Below, in pieces: positions 41,927-51,576 of a stretch of 64,000 bases of DNA. The notes below the pieces were generated by a model, which saw nothing but the letters and a program-made list of their open reading frames with translations, was not told where the DNA came from and did no database searches. Origin of the DNA: Shewanella inventionis. Lineage in GTDB: Bacteria > Pseudomonadota > Gammaproteobacteria > Enterobacterales > Shewanellaceae. The stretch's first letter is position 1. Each line of letters starts with the position of its first letter. The position numbers and the translations under genes are program-made. The DNA lies in NCBI RefSeq assembly GCF_014641855.1, contig NZ_BMII01000004.1:62001-126000 (forward strand), written 5' to 3'.

Positions 41927-42421
41927 CTATTGTAAAATAGACAAATCTAATGCTTGCTGGCTCACAGCTATGCCATTGAGATCGGCATAAATCATCATCC
42001 CTGGTGCAACGTTAACCCCTGCAATTTCGATAATAACATTGACTTCACCTACATCTTTTTTGTCTGTTTTAATCGGGTTCGTGCCTAAAGCTTGTACCCC
42101 AATTTGCAGGGTAGCGAGCGTGCCAACATCACGCACACAGCCTTGAATAATGATACCTTCCCAGCCATTTTTCACAGCATTGAGGGCTATCATGTCCCCT
42201 AAAAGCGCGCGTCTTGTTGACCCGCCACCATCTACAACGAGTACTTTGCCATGACCCGCTTTGGCTAGCTCAGATTTAACCATTGAATTATCTTCAAAAC
42301 ATTTAACCGTCACCACTTCGCCAAAAAATATCGGCTTTGCGCCATAAGATCGCCACGCAGATGACAATAATGTCAATTGTTCAGGGTAATGGTCGAATAA
42401 GTCAGGTAATAGATCGTGCAT
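41927..42421 (-). CDS. rraA: Regulator of RNase E activity RraA
   Basis: Trimeric protein that binds and inhibits RNase E in enteric bacteria. The 164-residue sequence carries the family core SMVKSELAKAGHGKVLVVDG, LGDMIALNAVKNGWEGIIIQ, CVRDVGTLATLQIGVQALG and the C-terminal GVNVAPGMMIYADLNGIAVS. Older annotations call the family a demethylmenaquinone methyltransferase, which was in error. It lies upstream of the AsmA-family gene. Confidence 0.93.
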   Translation of the reverse strand: MHDLLPDLFDHYPEQLTLLSSAWRSYGAKPIFFGEVVTVKCFEDNSMVKSELAKAGHGKVLVVDGGGSTRRALLGDMIALNAVKNGWEGIIIQGCVRDVGTLATLQIGVQALGTNPIKTDKKDVGEVNVIIEIAGVNVAPGMMIYADLNGIAVSQQALDLSILQ

Positions 42422-42593
42422 AAGTCCTCCTTGAAAATCAGAATCTTAGGTTACTGATAAATAAGCAACTGAACAAGTTTTGTTAATTATTGATAATCTA
42501 GCGTTTGCTTTTTACCTAAATCAACTAGGCGAGAGGTGACTTAGTAGTCAAATATGAATATAATCCCAAAAAATAACGTAGACAATCATACTT

Positions 42594-42911
42594 ATGAGCA
42601 ACGATTTAAATTTACAACAAATGATGAATGCGTTTGACGAATTAGATTTTGAACAACGCACAACTTCAAACCTTGAAAATGCCCGTAATAAACAACAAAT
42701 GACAGCGTATATCAATTCGCTAGATTACAGTTTACGGCGTTTGTTGATTTTACAAGAGTCGGTCAATGCGATTGTTGAACAAAAGCAAGCCGATCTTATT
42801 AAACAAGAGCATATTCAAACTTATAAGACGAAAATAATTAATTTATCGCGCCAATATAATATTTCATATCAAGATGTCATTAATATTATGGCCCAGCTTT
42901 CACACCAATAG
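42594..42911 (+). CDS. Small helical protein of unknown function
   Basis: A 105-residue product, highly charged and almost wholly predicted helix, with likely coiled-coil stretches (NLENARNKQQMTAYINSLDY and ILQESVNAIVEQKQADLIKQ). It ends in YNISYQDVINIMAQL, which vaguely recalls the loop of H-NS-like proteins but lacks their DNA-binding core. There is no signal peptide or Cys. It stands alone between rraA and a LysR gene. I do not recognise a family; translation is inferred from the clear ATG, good codon use and lack of overlap. Confidence 0.6.
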   Translation: MSNDLNLQQMMNAFDELDFEQRTTSNLENARNKQQMTAYINSLDYSLRRLLILQESVNAIVEQKQADLIKQEHIQTYKTKIINLSRQYNISYQDVINIMAQLSHQ

Positions 42912-43077
42912 ATGATTGGCATTTTATTTCAATTGTTAAGTCGTCGACACTTAAGGCGACTTAACTCATCAAAACTCTTACAAACGTTAATCATTGACTC
43001 AACACACACTTGACCATGTTAGCCAAAATATATTGGCTAAACACAATTAATGTTTAGTTGTGAATAAACATGCTTAT

Positions 43078-44010
43078 TTATGCTGGCGAGTGATTGGGAT
43101 TTGCCAATACTACAGCAGCATTAATGTGTTGACGAAGCCAACTAAGTGCATGATCAGTTTGCGTATTACTGTGCCAGTACAAATGCGTATCTATATCTGA
43201 CAATGTAAAAGGTACGGCATACATCGCTAAATTAGGATCCGTAAATTGCAACGCAATTGATTGCGGCAATGTCAACATTAAATGAGTGCCTAACACAATT
43301 TTAGCTGCCGTTTGATAACGCTGACAACGGTATTTAATCAACCGATTCACCCCTTGTTGTTGCAATAGAAAATCCTCCATGACTCTGCCAGTTGGCCGAT
43401 TTGATACCACGATATGCTCTGCCCTCAAATAATCTTCTTGTTCAATGGTGTTTTTAAGCCAGTTTCTGCTATCAACAAGAACACAAAATGGATCAGACAG
43501 TAACGGGGCGTGCATTAAAGGTGGATTGACAGCCCTGGCAACATCGATAGCCAGGTCAACTTCGCCACTGGTTAATTGCCGAGTGAGTTGCTCTCTTGAT
43601 AACGCCATACTGACAATTTTGGCTCGGGGTATAAGTTCAACAAGGTGTTCAATCAACAGTGGCAAAATTTGGCTTTCTAATGCTTCATGAATGGCAATAT
43701 TAAAAGTCTGCTCAGTGGTTAACGGATTGAACTCCCCACATTGCTGCAACACTTGGCGAATGTGATTTAATGCATTAATAAGTTGTGGCGCCATGCGTTG
43801 ACATGCTGCGGTAGGTTGCATCTGCATGCCTTGACGTATAAAGAGTGGATCGTCTAGCACCAGTCGCAAGCGCTTTATTGCATGGCTAACAGCAGAAGGT
43901 GTAATAAATAATGACTTAGCGGCCGTTGTCATATTTTGTTGCGCATAGAGTGCTTCAAAAATTTTTAACAAATTTAAATCAAGTTGCTGGATTGCTTTAG
44001 TATCTGCCAT
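43078..44010 (-). CDS. LysR-family regulator, divergent from an acyl-CoA dehydrogenase cluster
   Basis: The N-terminal helix-turn-helix is KIFEALYAQQNMTTAAKSLFITPSAVSHAIKRLR with LDDPLFIRQGMQMQPT, quoted here in outline. The effector domain follows from about residue 95. The frame opens at 44067, but AGGA stands a few bases before the ATG at 44010, whose product begins MADTKAIQQLDLNLLKIFE, a normal LysR N-terminus; 310 residues result. It faces the five-gene cluster on the plus strand across about 170 bp, so it is the probable regulator of that cluster. Confidence 0.88.
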   Translation of the reverse strand: MADTKAIQQLDLNLLKIFEALYAQQNMTTAAKSLFITPSAVSHAIKRLRLVLDDPLFIRQGMQMQPTAACQRMAPQLINALNHIRQVLQQCGEFNPLTTEQTFNIAIHEALESQILPLLIEHLVELIPRAKIVSMALSREQLTRQLTSGEVDLAIDVARAVNPPLMHAPLLSDPFCVLVDSRNWLKNTIEQEDYLRAEHIVVSNRPTGRVMEDFLLQQQGVNRLIKYRCQRYQTAAKIVLGTHLMLTLPQSIALQFTDPNLAMYAVPFTLSDIDTHLYWHSNTQTDHALSWLRQHINAAVVLANPNHSPA

Positions 44011-44182
44011 TTTTTTCCTGCCGTGGTGTAAGGTGAACCGCAAGCGGTTATGAATACTATTCAACATAACCTATCATGTTATTTCATTTCGTTCACTCAA
44101 ATTACTGGGCTATGCTGTCTACTGAATTCATAAACCGTACTCTCCATTAGTTACCTGTATATCCACTCAAATAGGTTTGAAC

Positions 44183-45403
44183 ATGAATATCTACGCTACA
44201 GAAAAATCACAACATTATTTAGCGCAAGTGACCTCATTTATTCACGATAAAATTTTACCCGTTGAAGCCGAATTACTTGCCGAAAATAGACGCCTAAATC
44301 ATCATCAGGATTGGACTCAATGGCAGTTGCTGCCACACATTGAAACATTGAAACGCCAGGCAAAAACACTTGGTTTATGGAATTTATTTTTACCCGACTC
44401 CGAGCTTGGCCAAGGCCTGAGTTGTGTTGAATACGCGCCTTTAGCTGAAGAAATGGGCCGTTCACTGCTGGCTCCTGAGATATTTAATTGTAATGCCCCT
44501 GATACCGGTAACATGGAAGTGCTATATCATTTTGGAAATGAGCAACAAAAAGCCCAATGGCTAACCCCACTTCTGTCTGGTGATATTCGCTCCGTGTTTG
44601 CCATGACAGAACCGGATGTCGCTTCATCAGATGCAACAAATATGCAAGCCACCATCATCGAAGACGGCGATGATGTGATCATTAACGGTCGCAAATGGTG
44701 GTCAACTGGGCTTGGTCATCCTAACTGCCAGATCATGATTTTTATGGGGCTTTCAGATCCTGATGCGCCTAAACACCAACGCCACAGTATGGTATTGGTT
44801 CCTATCAATACCCCGGGAGTAACTATCACTCGAATGTTAAGCGCATATGGAGATTTTGATGCGCCGTACGGCCATGGAGAAATGGAACTTGTCAATGTTC
44901 GTGTGCCTAAAAGCCATGTCATTATGGGACTCGGCAAAGGGTTTGAAATTGCTCAAGGCCGCTTAGGGCCGGGCCGGATCCATCATTGCATGCGTGCTAT
45001 CGGCGCAGCGGAGCGAGCCCTGTCGTTAGCAATAGAACGAGGCCAATCAAGAGTTGCCTTTGGCCAGCCCATAATAAAGTTGGGCGGTAATCTTGAGCGA
45101 ATTGCACAAGCACGTATGGCAATAGATCAAGCCAGACTATTGACCCTAAATGCCGCATGGAAAATCGACAATTTAGGCGTAAAACATGCCATGACGGATA
45201 TTTCTGCAATCAAAGTCGTGGTCCCTTCAGTGTTGAGCCAGGTTGTCGACATGGCCATACAAATTTATGGCGGCGCCGGTATGAACCACGATACACCGCT
45301 AGCAGGATTTGCAGCTATGGCAAGAAGTTTACGTTTAGCTGATGGGCCAGATGAAGTGCATATGGCAATGGTGTCTCGTCTTGAATTAGCAAAATATAAA
45401 TAA
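44183..45403 (+). CDS. Acyl-CoA dehydrogenase family protein (ACAD10/11- or LvaC-like)
   Basis: A flavoprotein of 406 residues. Helical N-domain (GLWNLFLPDSELGQGLSCVEYAPLAEEMG), beta domain with FAMTEPDVASSDATN and INGRKWWSTGLGH, and C-terminal helical domain ending QIYGGAGMNHDTPLAGF and RLADGPDEVHMAM. The ADGPDEVH ending is characteristic of the branch to which ACAD10/11 belong. An in-frame TTG lies at 44177, but the ATG at 44183 is preferred. It shares TAATG with the next gene. With the adjacent APH-type kinase gene, a role in hydroxyacyl-CoA catabolism is more likely than simple beta-oxidation. Confidence 0.85.
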   Translation: MNIYATEKSQHYLAQVTSFIHDKILPVEAELLAENRRLNHHQDWTQWQLLPHIETLKRQAKTLGLWNLFLPDSELGQGLSCVEYAPLAEEMGRSLLAPEIFNCNAPDTGNMEVLYHFGNEQQKAQWLTPLLSGDIRSVFAMTEPDVASSDATNMQATIIEDGDDVIINGRKWWSTGLGHPNCQIMIFMGLSDPDAPKHQRHSMVLVPINTPGVTITRMLSAYGDFDAPYGHGEMELVNVRVPKSHVIMGLGKGFEIAQGRLGPGRIHHCMRAIGAAERALSLAIERGQSRVAFGQPIIKLGGNLERIAQARMAIDQARLLTLNAAWKIDNLGVKHAMTDISAIKVVVPSVLSQVVDMAIQIYGGAGMNHDTPLAGFAAMARSLRLADGPDEVHMAMVSRLELAKYK

Positions 45404-46254
45404 TGGTAATAGCGATGAAACCAAACACACAGTCTAGCAAAAATGTGGTAATAACTGGCGCGGCTTCAGGGTTAGGCAAAGCACTAGCGATAAAATGGGC
45501 TACTCAACAGGCTCACGTGTGTATAGTTGATATCAATCAACAAGCTGGTGAACAGGTGTGCCAACAAATAACCGCATTAGGTGGTAAAGCATTTTTCATA
45601 CATTGCGACATTACCAACACTGCCAGCATACAAGCACTTATCAAACAACTTACATCGTACTGGCAAACAATCGATATATTAATTAACAATGCTGGCGTGG
45701 CCTCGGCCGATAAAATAGAGGCAGAACCACTAGCGCAATGGCGATGGGTTATGGAGATCAATCTTTTTGGTATTGTTAATATGTGCCAGCAGTTTGTTCC
45801 CATTTTTAAACAGCAAGGTGGTGGCACTATACTGAATGTCGCATCGCAAGCAGGATTGACCCCCATTCCCTTTATGTCCAGTTACAATGCCTCAAAGGCT
45901 GCTGTCGTGTCTTTGTCAGAAACATTGCGTTTAGAACTGGCCGATGACAATATCAACGTCAGTGTATTATGCCCAGGCTTTTTTAAAACTAACCTTGGCA
46001 GCAGTCTACGCACTCAACTGCCAACAATGGAAAAGCTCCTAGGTAAACTGTTTGATAAATCACCCATCAATGCAGAGCAAGTTGCTGACATTGCATACAC
46101 AGGTGTCTCAAATAATCGATTTTTGTTATTAACCCATTCGCAAGGCAAACGTCTATACCAATTAAAACGAATATTGCCACTGAATTGGTACTGCAAATTG
46201 GTATTGAGACAAACACATCGTTTAAGGCAAATGTTAAAGGAGGAACAACGCTAA
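45403..46254 (+). CDS. Short-chain dehydrogenase/reductase
   Basis: A 283-residue SDR with the cofactor loop VVITGAASGLGKALA (TGxxxGxG, about 16-30), the NNAGVAS segment and the catalytic SSYNASKAA (YxxxK), with a Ser in the preceding NVASQAG. It overlaps the acyl-CoA dehydrogenase gene by 1 nt and the kinase gene by 1 nt, so it is translationally coupled to both. It probably oxidises or reduces a hydroxyacyl or ketoacyl intermediate of the same pathway; the substrate is not evident. Confidence 0.85.
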   Translation: MVIAMKPNTQSSKNVVITGAASGLGKALAIKWATQQAHVCIVDINQQAGEQVCQQITALGGKAFFIHCDITNTASIQALIKQLTSYWQTIDILINNAGVASADKIEAEPLAQWRWVMEINLFGIVNMCQQFVPIFKQQGGGTILNVASQAGLTPIPFMSSYNASKAAVVSLSETLRLELADDNINVSVLCPGFFKTNLGSSLRTQLPTMEKLLGKLFDKSPINAEQVADIAYTGVSNNRFLLLTHSQGKRLYQLKRILPLNWYCKLVLRQTHRLRQMLKEEQR

Positions 46255-47321
46255 TGGTTCAACAATATCTTGATAAAGCCAAAGCCATGCGTTCAGGTGA
46301 AGAGTTAGACCCAGCAATTATCGACCCATGGTTAAAACAGCACCTTGGTGGGCTTGAAGGCGATTTAACCATAACCCAGTATACTGGTGGCGCATCAAAT
46401 TGGACTTACTGTTTAAGTTACGCCAATAAAGAGCTCATTTTACGCCGAGCACCAAAAGGCACTAAAGCCAAAGGAGCTCATGACATGGGGCGAGAGTATC
46501 GTTTACAGCAAGCGCTCAAGCCTGTTTACCCCTATGTCCCACGCATGCTGGCGCATTGCGACGATGAGAGTGTGTTAGGTACAGAGTTTTATGTCATGGA
46601 AAAGCTCAATGGCATTATTCCTAGGCAAAACCTGCCTAAAGGATTAACAGTAGATGAACAGCAAGCAAAGGCGCTATGCACTAATGTGATTGATTGTTTA
46701 ATCGAATTACATCAAGTCGATATAGAAGCTGCCAACCTTAGCCATATAGGTAAAGGCGAAGGATATACCCAGCGCCAAATAGATGGATGGAGCCAACGTT
46801 ACACCCAGGCTAAAACCTGGAATGTCCCTTCGGGTACAAAGGTGATGGATTGGCTACAACAACATAAGCCAACTCAAGAGCACATTTGCTTAACTCACAA
46901 TGACTTTAGATTTGATAACGTAGTACTCGATCCTGATGACATCACCAAAGTGAATGGCATACTTGATTGGGAGCTGGCGACATTAGGTAATCCGTTAATG
47001 GATTTAGGTAACACCCTTGCCTACTGGGTTGAAGCTGATGATGATTTTTTAGCGCAAATGACACGCCGCCAACCTACCCACTTAAAAGGCATGTTAACGC
47101 GTAAGCAAGTGGTTGAATATTATTGCGATAAAATGAATATCACCATTGATGATTTTCGATTTTACGAAGTCTTCGGTTTATTTCGCTTAGCGGGTATTGT
47201 GCAGCAAATATATTACCGTTATCACCATAAGCAAACTCGAAACCCCGCCTTTAAGCAATTTTGGATTTTTTCACACTATTTATTGTGGCGTTGTCATCGT
47301 GCAATGGCGCAAAAAGGTTAA
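46254..47321 (+). CDS. APH-family kinase (phosphotransferase), ACAD10/11-associated type
   Basis: A protein-kinase-like small-molecule kinase of 355 residues. It has QYTGGASNWTYCLSYANKELILRRAPKG (N-lobe Lys region, quoted in part), the catalytic loop ICLTHNDFRFDNVVLD (HxDxxxxN) and the metal-binding GILDWELATLGNPLMDLGN. An upstream open frame begins at 46185, but the ATG at 46254, preceded by AAGGAGG and coupled to the SDR stop as TAATG, is clear. In animals this domain is fused to an acyl-CoA dehydrogenase (ACAD10/11), and in Pseudomonas LvaA phosphorylates 4-hydroxyacyl-CoA. The same role is inferred here. Confidence 0.87.
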   Translation: MVQQYLDKAKAMRSGEELDPAIIDPWLKQHLGGLEGDLTITQYTGGASNWTYCLSYANKELILRRAPKGTKAKGAHDMGREYRLQQALKPVYPYVPRMLAHCDDESVLGTEFYVMEKLNGIIPRQNLPKGLTVDEQQAKALCTNVIDCLIELHQVDIEAANLSHIGKGEGYTQRQIDGWSQRYTQAKTWNVPSGTKVMDWLQQHKPTQEHICLTHNDFRFDNVVLDPDDITKVNGILDWELATLGNPLMDLGNTLAYWVEADDDFLAQMTRRQPTHLKGMLTRKQVVEYYCDKMNITIDDFRFYEVFGLFRLAGIVQQIYYRYHHKQTRNPAFKQFWIFSHYLLWRCHRAMAQKG

Positions 47322-47323
47322 CC

Positions 47324-48025
47324 ATGACGAATATTTATTTAATCCGTCATGGGCAAGCCAGCTTTGGCACCAACAACTATGATAATTTGTCAGATTTAGG
47401 CCATAGCCAGGCTAGGTATTTAGGCGACTATTTTACTCAGTGTTTAATTCAACCTAATCACGTTATTAGTGGCAACATGACCAGACATCATCAAACCCGG
47501 GATGCCTGTTTGTCTAATATGTCAGCTAATCTAGCCAATAAATCATTACAAATAAGCGACAATTGGAACGAGTTCGATCATGAAAATGTGATTGCGGTTT
47601 ATCGACCAGAACTGGCCAAGCCTGAAATGATGAAAGCATACCTTAGCTCACACCCATCACCGACAAGAGCATTTATTGAGCTTTTTAGCCAAGCCATTGA
47701 ACAATGGCAACAGGCTTCAAACAGTGAACAATATACAGAATCTTGGCAACAATTTACTCAACGCGTGGCGGATGGATTGTCAGATTTATTACAACAGGCT
47801 ACCGACAAAAACACTATTTTTATTTACACTTCTGGTGGTGTGATTAGTGCCGCAGTGATGCAAATTTTATCTATTCCTAAATCTGAGTTTTTTAATATTA
47901 ACAGGCAATTAGTTAACTGTGGTATGACCCAATTACAACTTAAACGACAACGACTAAGTTTAATCACCTTAAATGAACATCGCTATTTTACTGGTGAGCA
48001 ACACCATTTATTCAGCTTAATTTAA
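47324..48025 (+). CDS. Histidine phosphatase family protein
   Basis: A 233-residue phosphoglycerate-mutase-like phosphatase. The catalytic IYLIRHGQASFG (RHG, about 9-11) is at the N-terminus, SGNMTRHHQTRDAC supplies a second Arg, and FIYTSGGVISAAVM stands where the second catalytic His is often found (GGV rather than GHG), so activity may be altered. The open frame extends to 47261, but the ATG at 47324 follows AAAAAGG and gives the family start. It lies 2 nt after the kinase gene, suggesting it removes or edits the phosphate the kinase adds. Confidence 0.82.
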   Translation: MTNIYLIRHGQASFGTNNYDNLSDLGHSQARYLGDYFTQCLIQPNHVISGNMTRHHQTRDACLSNMSANLANKSLQISDNWNEFDHENVIAVYRPELAKPEMMKAYLSSHPSPTRAFIELFSQAIEQWQQASNSEQYTESWQQFTQRVADGLSDLLQQATDKNTIFIYTSGGVISAAVMQILSIPKSEFFNINRQLVNCGMTQLQLKRQRLSLITLNEHRYFTGEQHHLFSLI

Positions 48026-48089
48026 CCCAAAACACTCACCCCTGCTCTTTGGCATGTTTTATTAAAGAGCTAACAATAATAAAGAGTCA

Positions 48090-48842
48090 ATGATGAGACG
48101 AACAAATATATTAATTACTGGAGCAAGCTCAGGTTTAGGGCGTGGCATGGCCATTGAATTTGCTAAACAAAACCATAACCTAGCGTTATGCGCAAGGCGA
48201 TTAGACAGATTAGAAGAATTAAAACAACACTTGCTCACCATAAACCCAAGTATCAAGGTGTTAATTAAACCACTTGATGTAAATGATCACCCGCAAGTAT
48301 TTGATGTATTTAATCAATTTAAACAAGAAATGGGTCAACTCGATCGAGTCATCGTTAATGCAGGTATGGGCAAAGGTGCCTCAATTGGCACGGGATATTT
48401 TGCAGCTAATTTACAAACTGCGCAAACCAATTTTATTGCAGCAATAGCACAATGCGAAGCTGCCATGACTATTTTTCGTGAACAAAATAATGGCCATTTA
48501 GTCACCATATCATCAATCAGTGCCGTTAGAGGTTTTAGGCGAGCCATGACAGTTTATGCAGCAACAAAAGCGGCACTAACATCATTAACGGAAGGTATTC
48601 GGATAGATGTAATGAACACCCCAATAAAGGTCACATGCGTGCATCCTGGCTTTATTCGTAGTGAAATAAATGAAAAAGTTAAAAAAGTGCCCTTTATTGT
48701 TGATACAGAAACAGGGTGTAAAGCCATGGTCAATGCCATTCAAAAAGAGAAAGCCAACACATTTGTACCAAGCTACCCTTGGGCTTTATTACACTGGGTA
48801 TTACGTATCGCCCCCATTAGCATTATCGCTAAAATGAGTTAA
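48090..48842 (+). CDS. Short-chain dehydrogenase/reductase (second in cluster)
   Basis: A 250-residue SDR with ILITGASSGLGRGMAIEFA (about 7-25), VIVNAGMGKGA, the catalytic Ser in VTISSISAVRG and MTVYAATKAALTSL (YxxxK). The C-terminal part is hydrophobic and basic (PWALLHWVLRIAPISIIAKM), which could anchor it to a membrane. It is separated from the phosphatase gene by 64 nt and is convergent with the GGDEF-EAL gene. It probably belongs to the same regulon, but less tightly than the first four genes. Confidence 0.83.
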   Translation: MMRRTNILITGASSGLGRGMAIEFAKQNHNLALCARRLDRLEELKQHLLTINPSIKVLIKPLDVNDHPQVFDVFNQFKQEMGQLDRVIVNAGMGKGASIGTGYFAANLQTAQTNFIAAIAQCEAAMTIFREQNNGHLVTISSISAVRGFRRAMTVYAATKAALTSLTEGIRIDVMNTPIKVTCVHPGFIRSEINEKVKKVPFIVDTETGCKAMVNAIQKEKANTFVPSYPWALLHWVLRIAPISIIAKMS

Positions 48843-48877
48843 TCTGCACTATCATCTGCATGGTTACTCAGTGCTGC

Positions 48878-48916
48878 ACGCTTATTGTATCTTTATACTA
48901 CGGATGCAATAAGCGT
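48878..48916. repeat. Inverted repeat between convergent genes
   Basis: A 14-nt arm (48878-48891) pairs at 13 of 14 positions with 48903-48916 over an 11-nt loop. No T tract follows on either strand, so it may act in transcript stabilisation or as a weak two-way terminator. Confidence 0.55.
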
Positions 48917-48978
48917 CATTCAATCTGGCTTGTTGTTCAACGTAAGGTTGAATGGTATATGCGTTAAGTCTACCTGTG

Positions 48979-51303
48979 TTATTGATTTTGTTTGATAAGT
49001 AGCTGTTCAAAATCAGCGACCGAAAGTGGTTTTGATAACAGATAACCTTGGCCTAAAGTACAACCTGCTGCAACCAGTAATTGTTTTTGCTCTTCAGTTT
49101 CAATACCTTCGGCGATCACTTGCATATTAAGCTTACCTGCCATCACAATAATTGCTTCACACAGTGCAGCATCGTTATTGTCAATTGACATATTTTGTAC
49201 AAAACTTTGATCGATTTTTAAGTAATCAAATGCAAAATTCTTTAAATAAGAAAAAGAGCAATAGCCTGTACCAAAATCATCTATGGAGATGGTTATCCCC
49301 TGCTGACGTAATTTTTCAAGCGCTTCGACCACCTCAGCTTGATTTTCCATTAACAAATGTTCAGTAATTTCAATTGAGATAGCCTCACTTGATATACCTT
49401 GTGCAATCAGTGAATCAGCCCAAGCTTTAACAAGTTTACCTTCATTGCGATATTGCACTGGCGAAGTATTAATACTAATGGATAAATTTGCACAATAACG
49501 CTGTCGCCACTCATGAGCCTGTTGAGAAACCTGGTTGAATATCCATTCACTGATCTCAACTATCAGGCCAATTTCCTCGGCAATTGGGATAAACTCTATC
49601 GGAGAAATCATGCCTTTTTGAGGGTGGTGCCAACGAATTAATGCTTCAGCTTTGGTTATTTGATGAGTGCGTAAATCAACTATAGGTTGGTACACCAAAT
49701 GAAATTGTTGTTGTTCAACCGCGGTGCGTAAATCATCAATCATTTCCATTCTTTTTAAAAAATCGGTACTCATATTTTCGGTAAAATAGTGAATACTATT
49801 TCGACCGCGAGTTTTAGCTCGATACATCGCTTGATCTGCATTCGTCATTAACGCATCAATGGTTAACCCATCATTAGGATAACAAGCAAGGCCAATACTG
49901 GCTGTACAATAAAAGTTTTTTTGCTCTATTACATAAGGTTGTGCCAGTGTGGTTAAAAGTTTTTGACCAATTTTATCGATATCTTCAGGAGAGGTAGTCC
50001 CAACAAAAGCAATGATAAATTCATCGCCACCTAAACGGGCAACAATGTCATTTTTTCGGATACTGTTTTTAATTCGACTTGCGCACTCAATAAGCACACT
50101 GTCGCCTGCTGCATGGCCCAAAGAGTCATTCACATCTTTAAATTTGTCTAAATCAAGCATTGCTATTACCAATTGCTTTTTATCTCGCTCAGCATTATCG
50201 ATTGCGTTAGAGAGATGCTCATTTAATAAATGTCGATTGGGTAATTGGGTTAAGGTATCAAAATTAGCCTGATGCCAAATAATATTATCCGCTTTGTCGC
50301 GCTCTATAGCGATGCGAGTCAGATTGACAAATTGTTCAACCAAAGTAAATTCATTGTCTGTTAGCGTCACATAGGCATTAAAGTAAATCGCAATTGTGCC
50401 TAAAATATTGCCATGGTGGCTGATAATCGGTTCAGACCAACACGATACTAATTGCGCTTTATGAGCTAATTGTGCCCATGGTGTCCAATTTGGGTGTGAA
50501 GCTATATCACTTACAAATACTCTTATTCCAAGCGCTGCAGCTTCACCACAGGAGCCAACTCCCTTTTTAATAGGAATGACGTCGACGGCTTCTTTATAAA
50601 AATCAGGAAAACTTGGCGCGGCAATCAAACGTAATTGTGTCGCAGTATCATCGACTATAGAAATACTGCATATTGTTCCAGGTAATTCATTTTCAATGCC
50701 TTGCACCACAGTATTTAACACTTTAGATAATTTGCTCGAGCTGGCGATAAGTTCCAAAATAGTATTTCTAAGTTGGTTTATTTTATCTTTTTCCAGTAAT
50801 TGCCGGTTTTTACGTTGCATAAATAAAGAAAAGATTAATGAGAAAACCCCAGTAACTACAAACGATGCCATAATGAGCGGTAAGGAGAAATGTTCAAAAT
50901 CTTGATACGTTAATAGCCCTGCAATAGTGATTAATAAGCTATTAAGCACACAAGCTATCACTGTCGGTAATAGGTAAAAGCTGGCGATAATAATAGGAAA
51001 AAGCCAAAAAATTAATTCGCTTCCGACAATATGAATACCAAATAAAATAGTAACATGAGCAATGATGGCAAATAGACCACTAAAAAGCTTAACGTTACTC
51101 GTAAACCAGACACCGATGAAAATAAAAGAAATTCCGCCAACGGCAATCAGATCGACAATAATTCGGAGTGTATTGTTTTCGATGATACTTTTAATCAAAA
51201 ATGGCGACAAAATTAGAATTGCTGCAGCAGTCACAGCAAGTAATATTTTTTCTTCTATCGAGCGATTTTCCATTTTCATGGTCATAGTTATTAGGCGCCC
51301 CAT
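48979..51303 (-). CDS. Membrane protein with GAF, GGDEF and EAL domains
   Basis: Predicted cyclic-di-GMP enzyme of 774 residues. About six N-terminal hydrophobic segments (roughly 18-170) are followed by a GAF sensor domain (about 185-330, SIVDDTATQLRLIAAPSFP), a GGDEF domain with intact GGDEF and RKND inhibitory site, and an EAL domain with AEALIRWHHP, SIEITEHLLM, IDDFGTGYCSFSYLK and IAEGIETEEQ. Both catalytic sites look complete, so the net direction (synthesis or breakdown) cannot be read. Further in-frame ATGs a few codons downstream leave the exact start open. It is monocistronic. Confidence 0.88.
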   Translation of the reverse strand: MGRLITMTMKMENRSIEEKILLAVTAAAILILSPFLIKSIIENNTLRIIVDLIAVGGISFIFIGVWFTSNVKLFSGLFAIIAHVTILFGIHIVGSELIFWLFPIIIASFYLLPTVIACVLNSLLITIAGLLTYQDFEHFSLPLIMASFVVTGVFSLIFSLFMQRKNRQLLEKDKINQLRNTILELIASSSKLSKVLNTVVQGIENELPGTICSISIVDDTATQLRLIAAPSFPDFYKEAVDVIPIKKGVGSCGEAAALGIRVFVSDIASHPNWTPWAQLAHKAQLVSCWSEPIISHHGNILGTIAIYFNAYVTLTDNEFTLVEQFVNLTRIAIERDKADNIIWHQANFDTLTQLPNRHLLNEHLSNAIDNAERDKKQLVIAMLDLDKFKDVNDSLGHAAGDSVLIECASRIKNSIRKNDIVARLGGDEFIIAFVGTTSPEDIDKIGQKLLTTLAQPYVIEQKNFYCTASIGLACYPNDGLTIDALMTNADQAMYRAKTRGRNSIHYFTENMSTDFLKRMEMIDDLRTAVEQQQFHLVYQPIVDLRTHQITKAEALIRWHHPQKGMISPIEFIPIAEEIGLIVEISEWIFNQVSQQAHEWRQRYCANLSISINTSPVQYRNEGKLVKAWADSLIAQGISSEAISIEITEHLLMENQAEVVEALEKLRQQGITISIDDFGTGYCSFSYLKNFAFDYLKIDQSFVQNMSIDNNDAALCEAIIVMAGKLNMQVIAEGIETEEQKQLLVAAGCTLGQGYLLSKPLSVADFEQLLIKQNQ

Positions 51304-51576
51304 AAGCGTTATTCCGTTACATTTTCAACATTAGCACGTATAAAAAAGAATACCTAAACTGAGTTAACATTATTCAACTAAATATAAAATTTACAAAGGT
51401 ATACAGGCAGGGCAACCGCATGAGTGCTTGCTTTTTGAACTCTATGTTTAACCTGCAAGCAGAAGAACAAGAAACCATCCTAACTATGAAGATTTATCGA
51501 ACTACGGAAGTTTATTAAACGACCTTAATCTGTTCGAAAAATGTTCGCGTTCTCGCCCTGCCGATGTTCCATAGCC

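Noticed and set aside
43019..43040. Inverted repeat TTAGCCAA..TTGGCTAA as a terminator
   Set aside because: No T tract on either strand and an AT-rich short stem; too weak to call.
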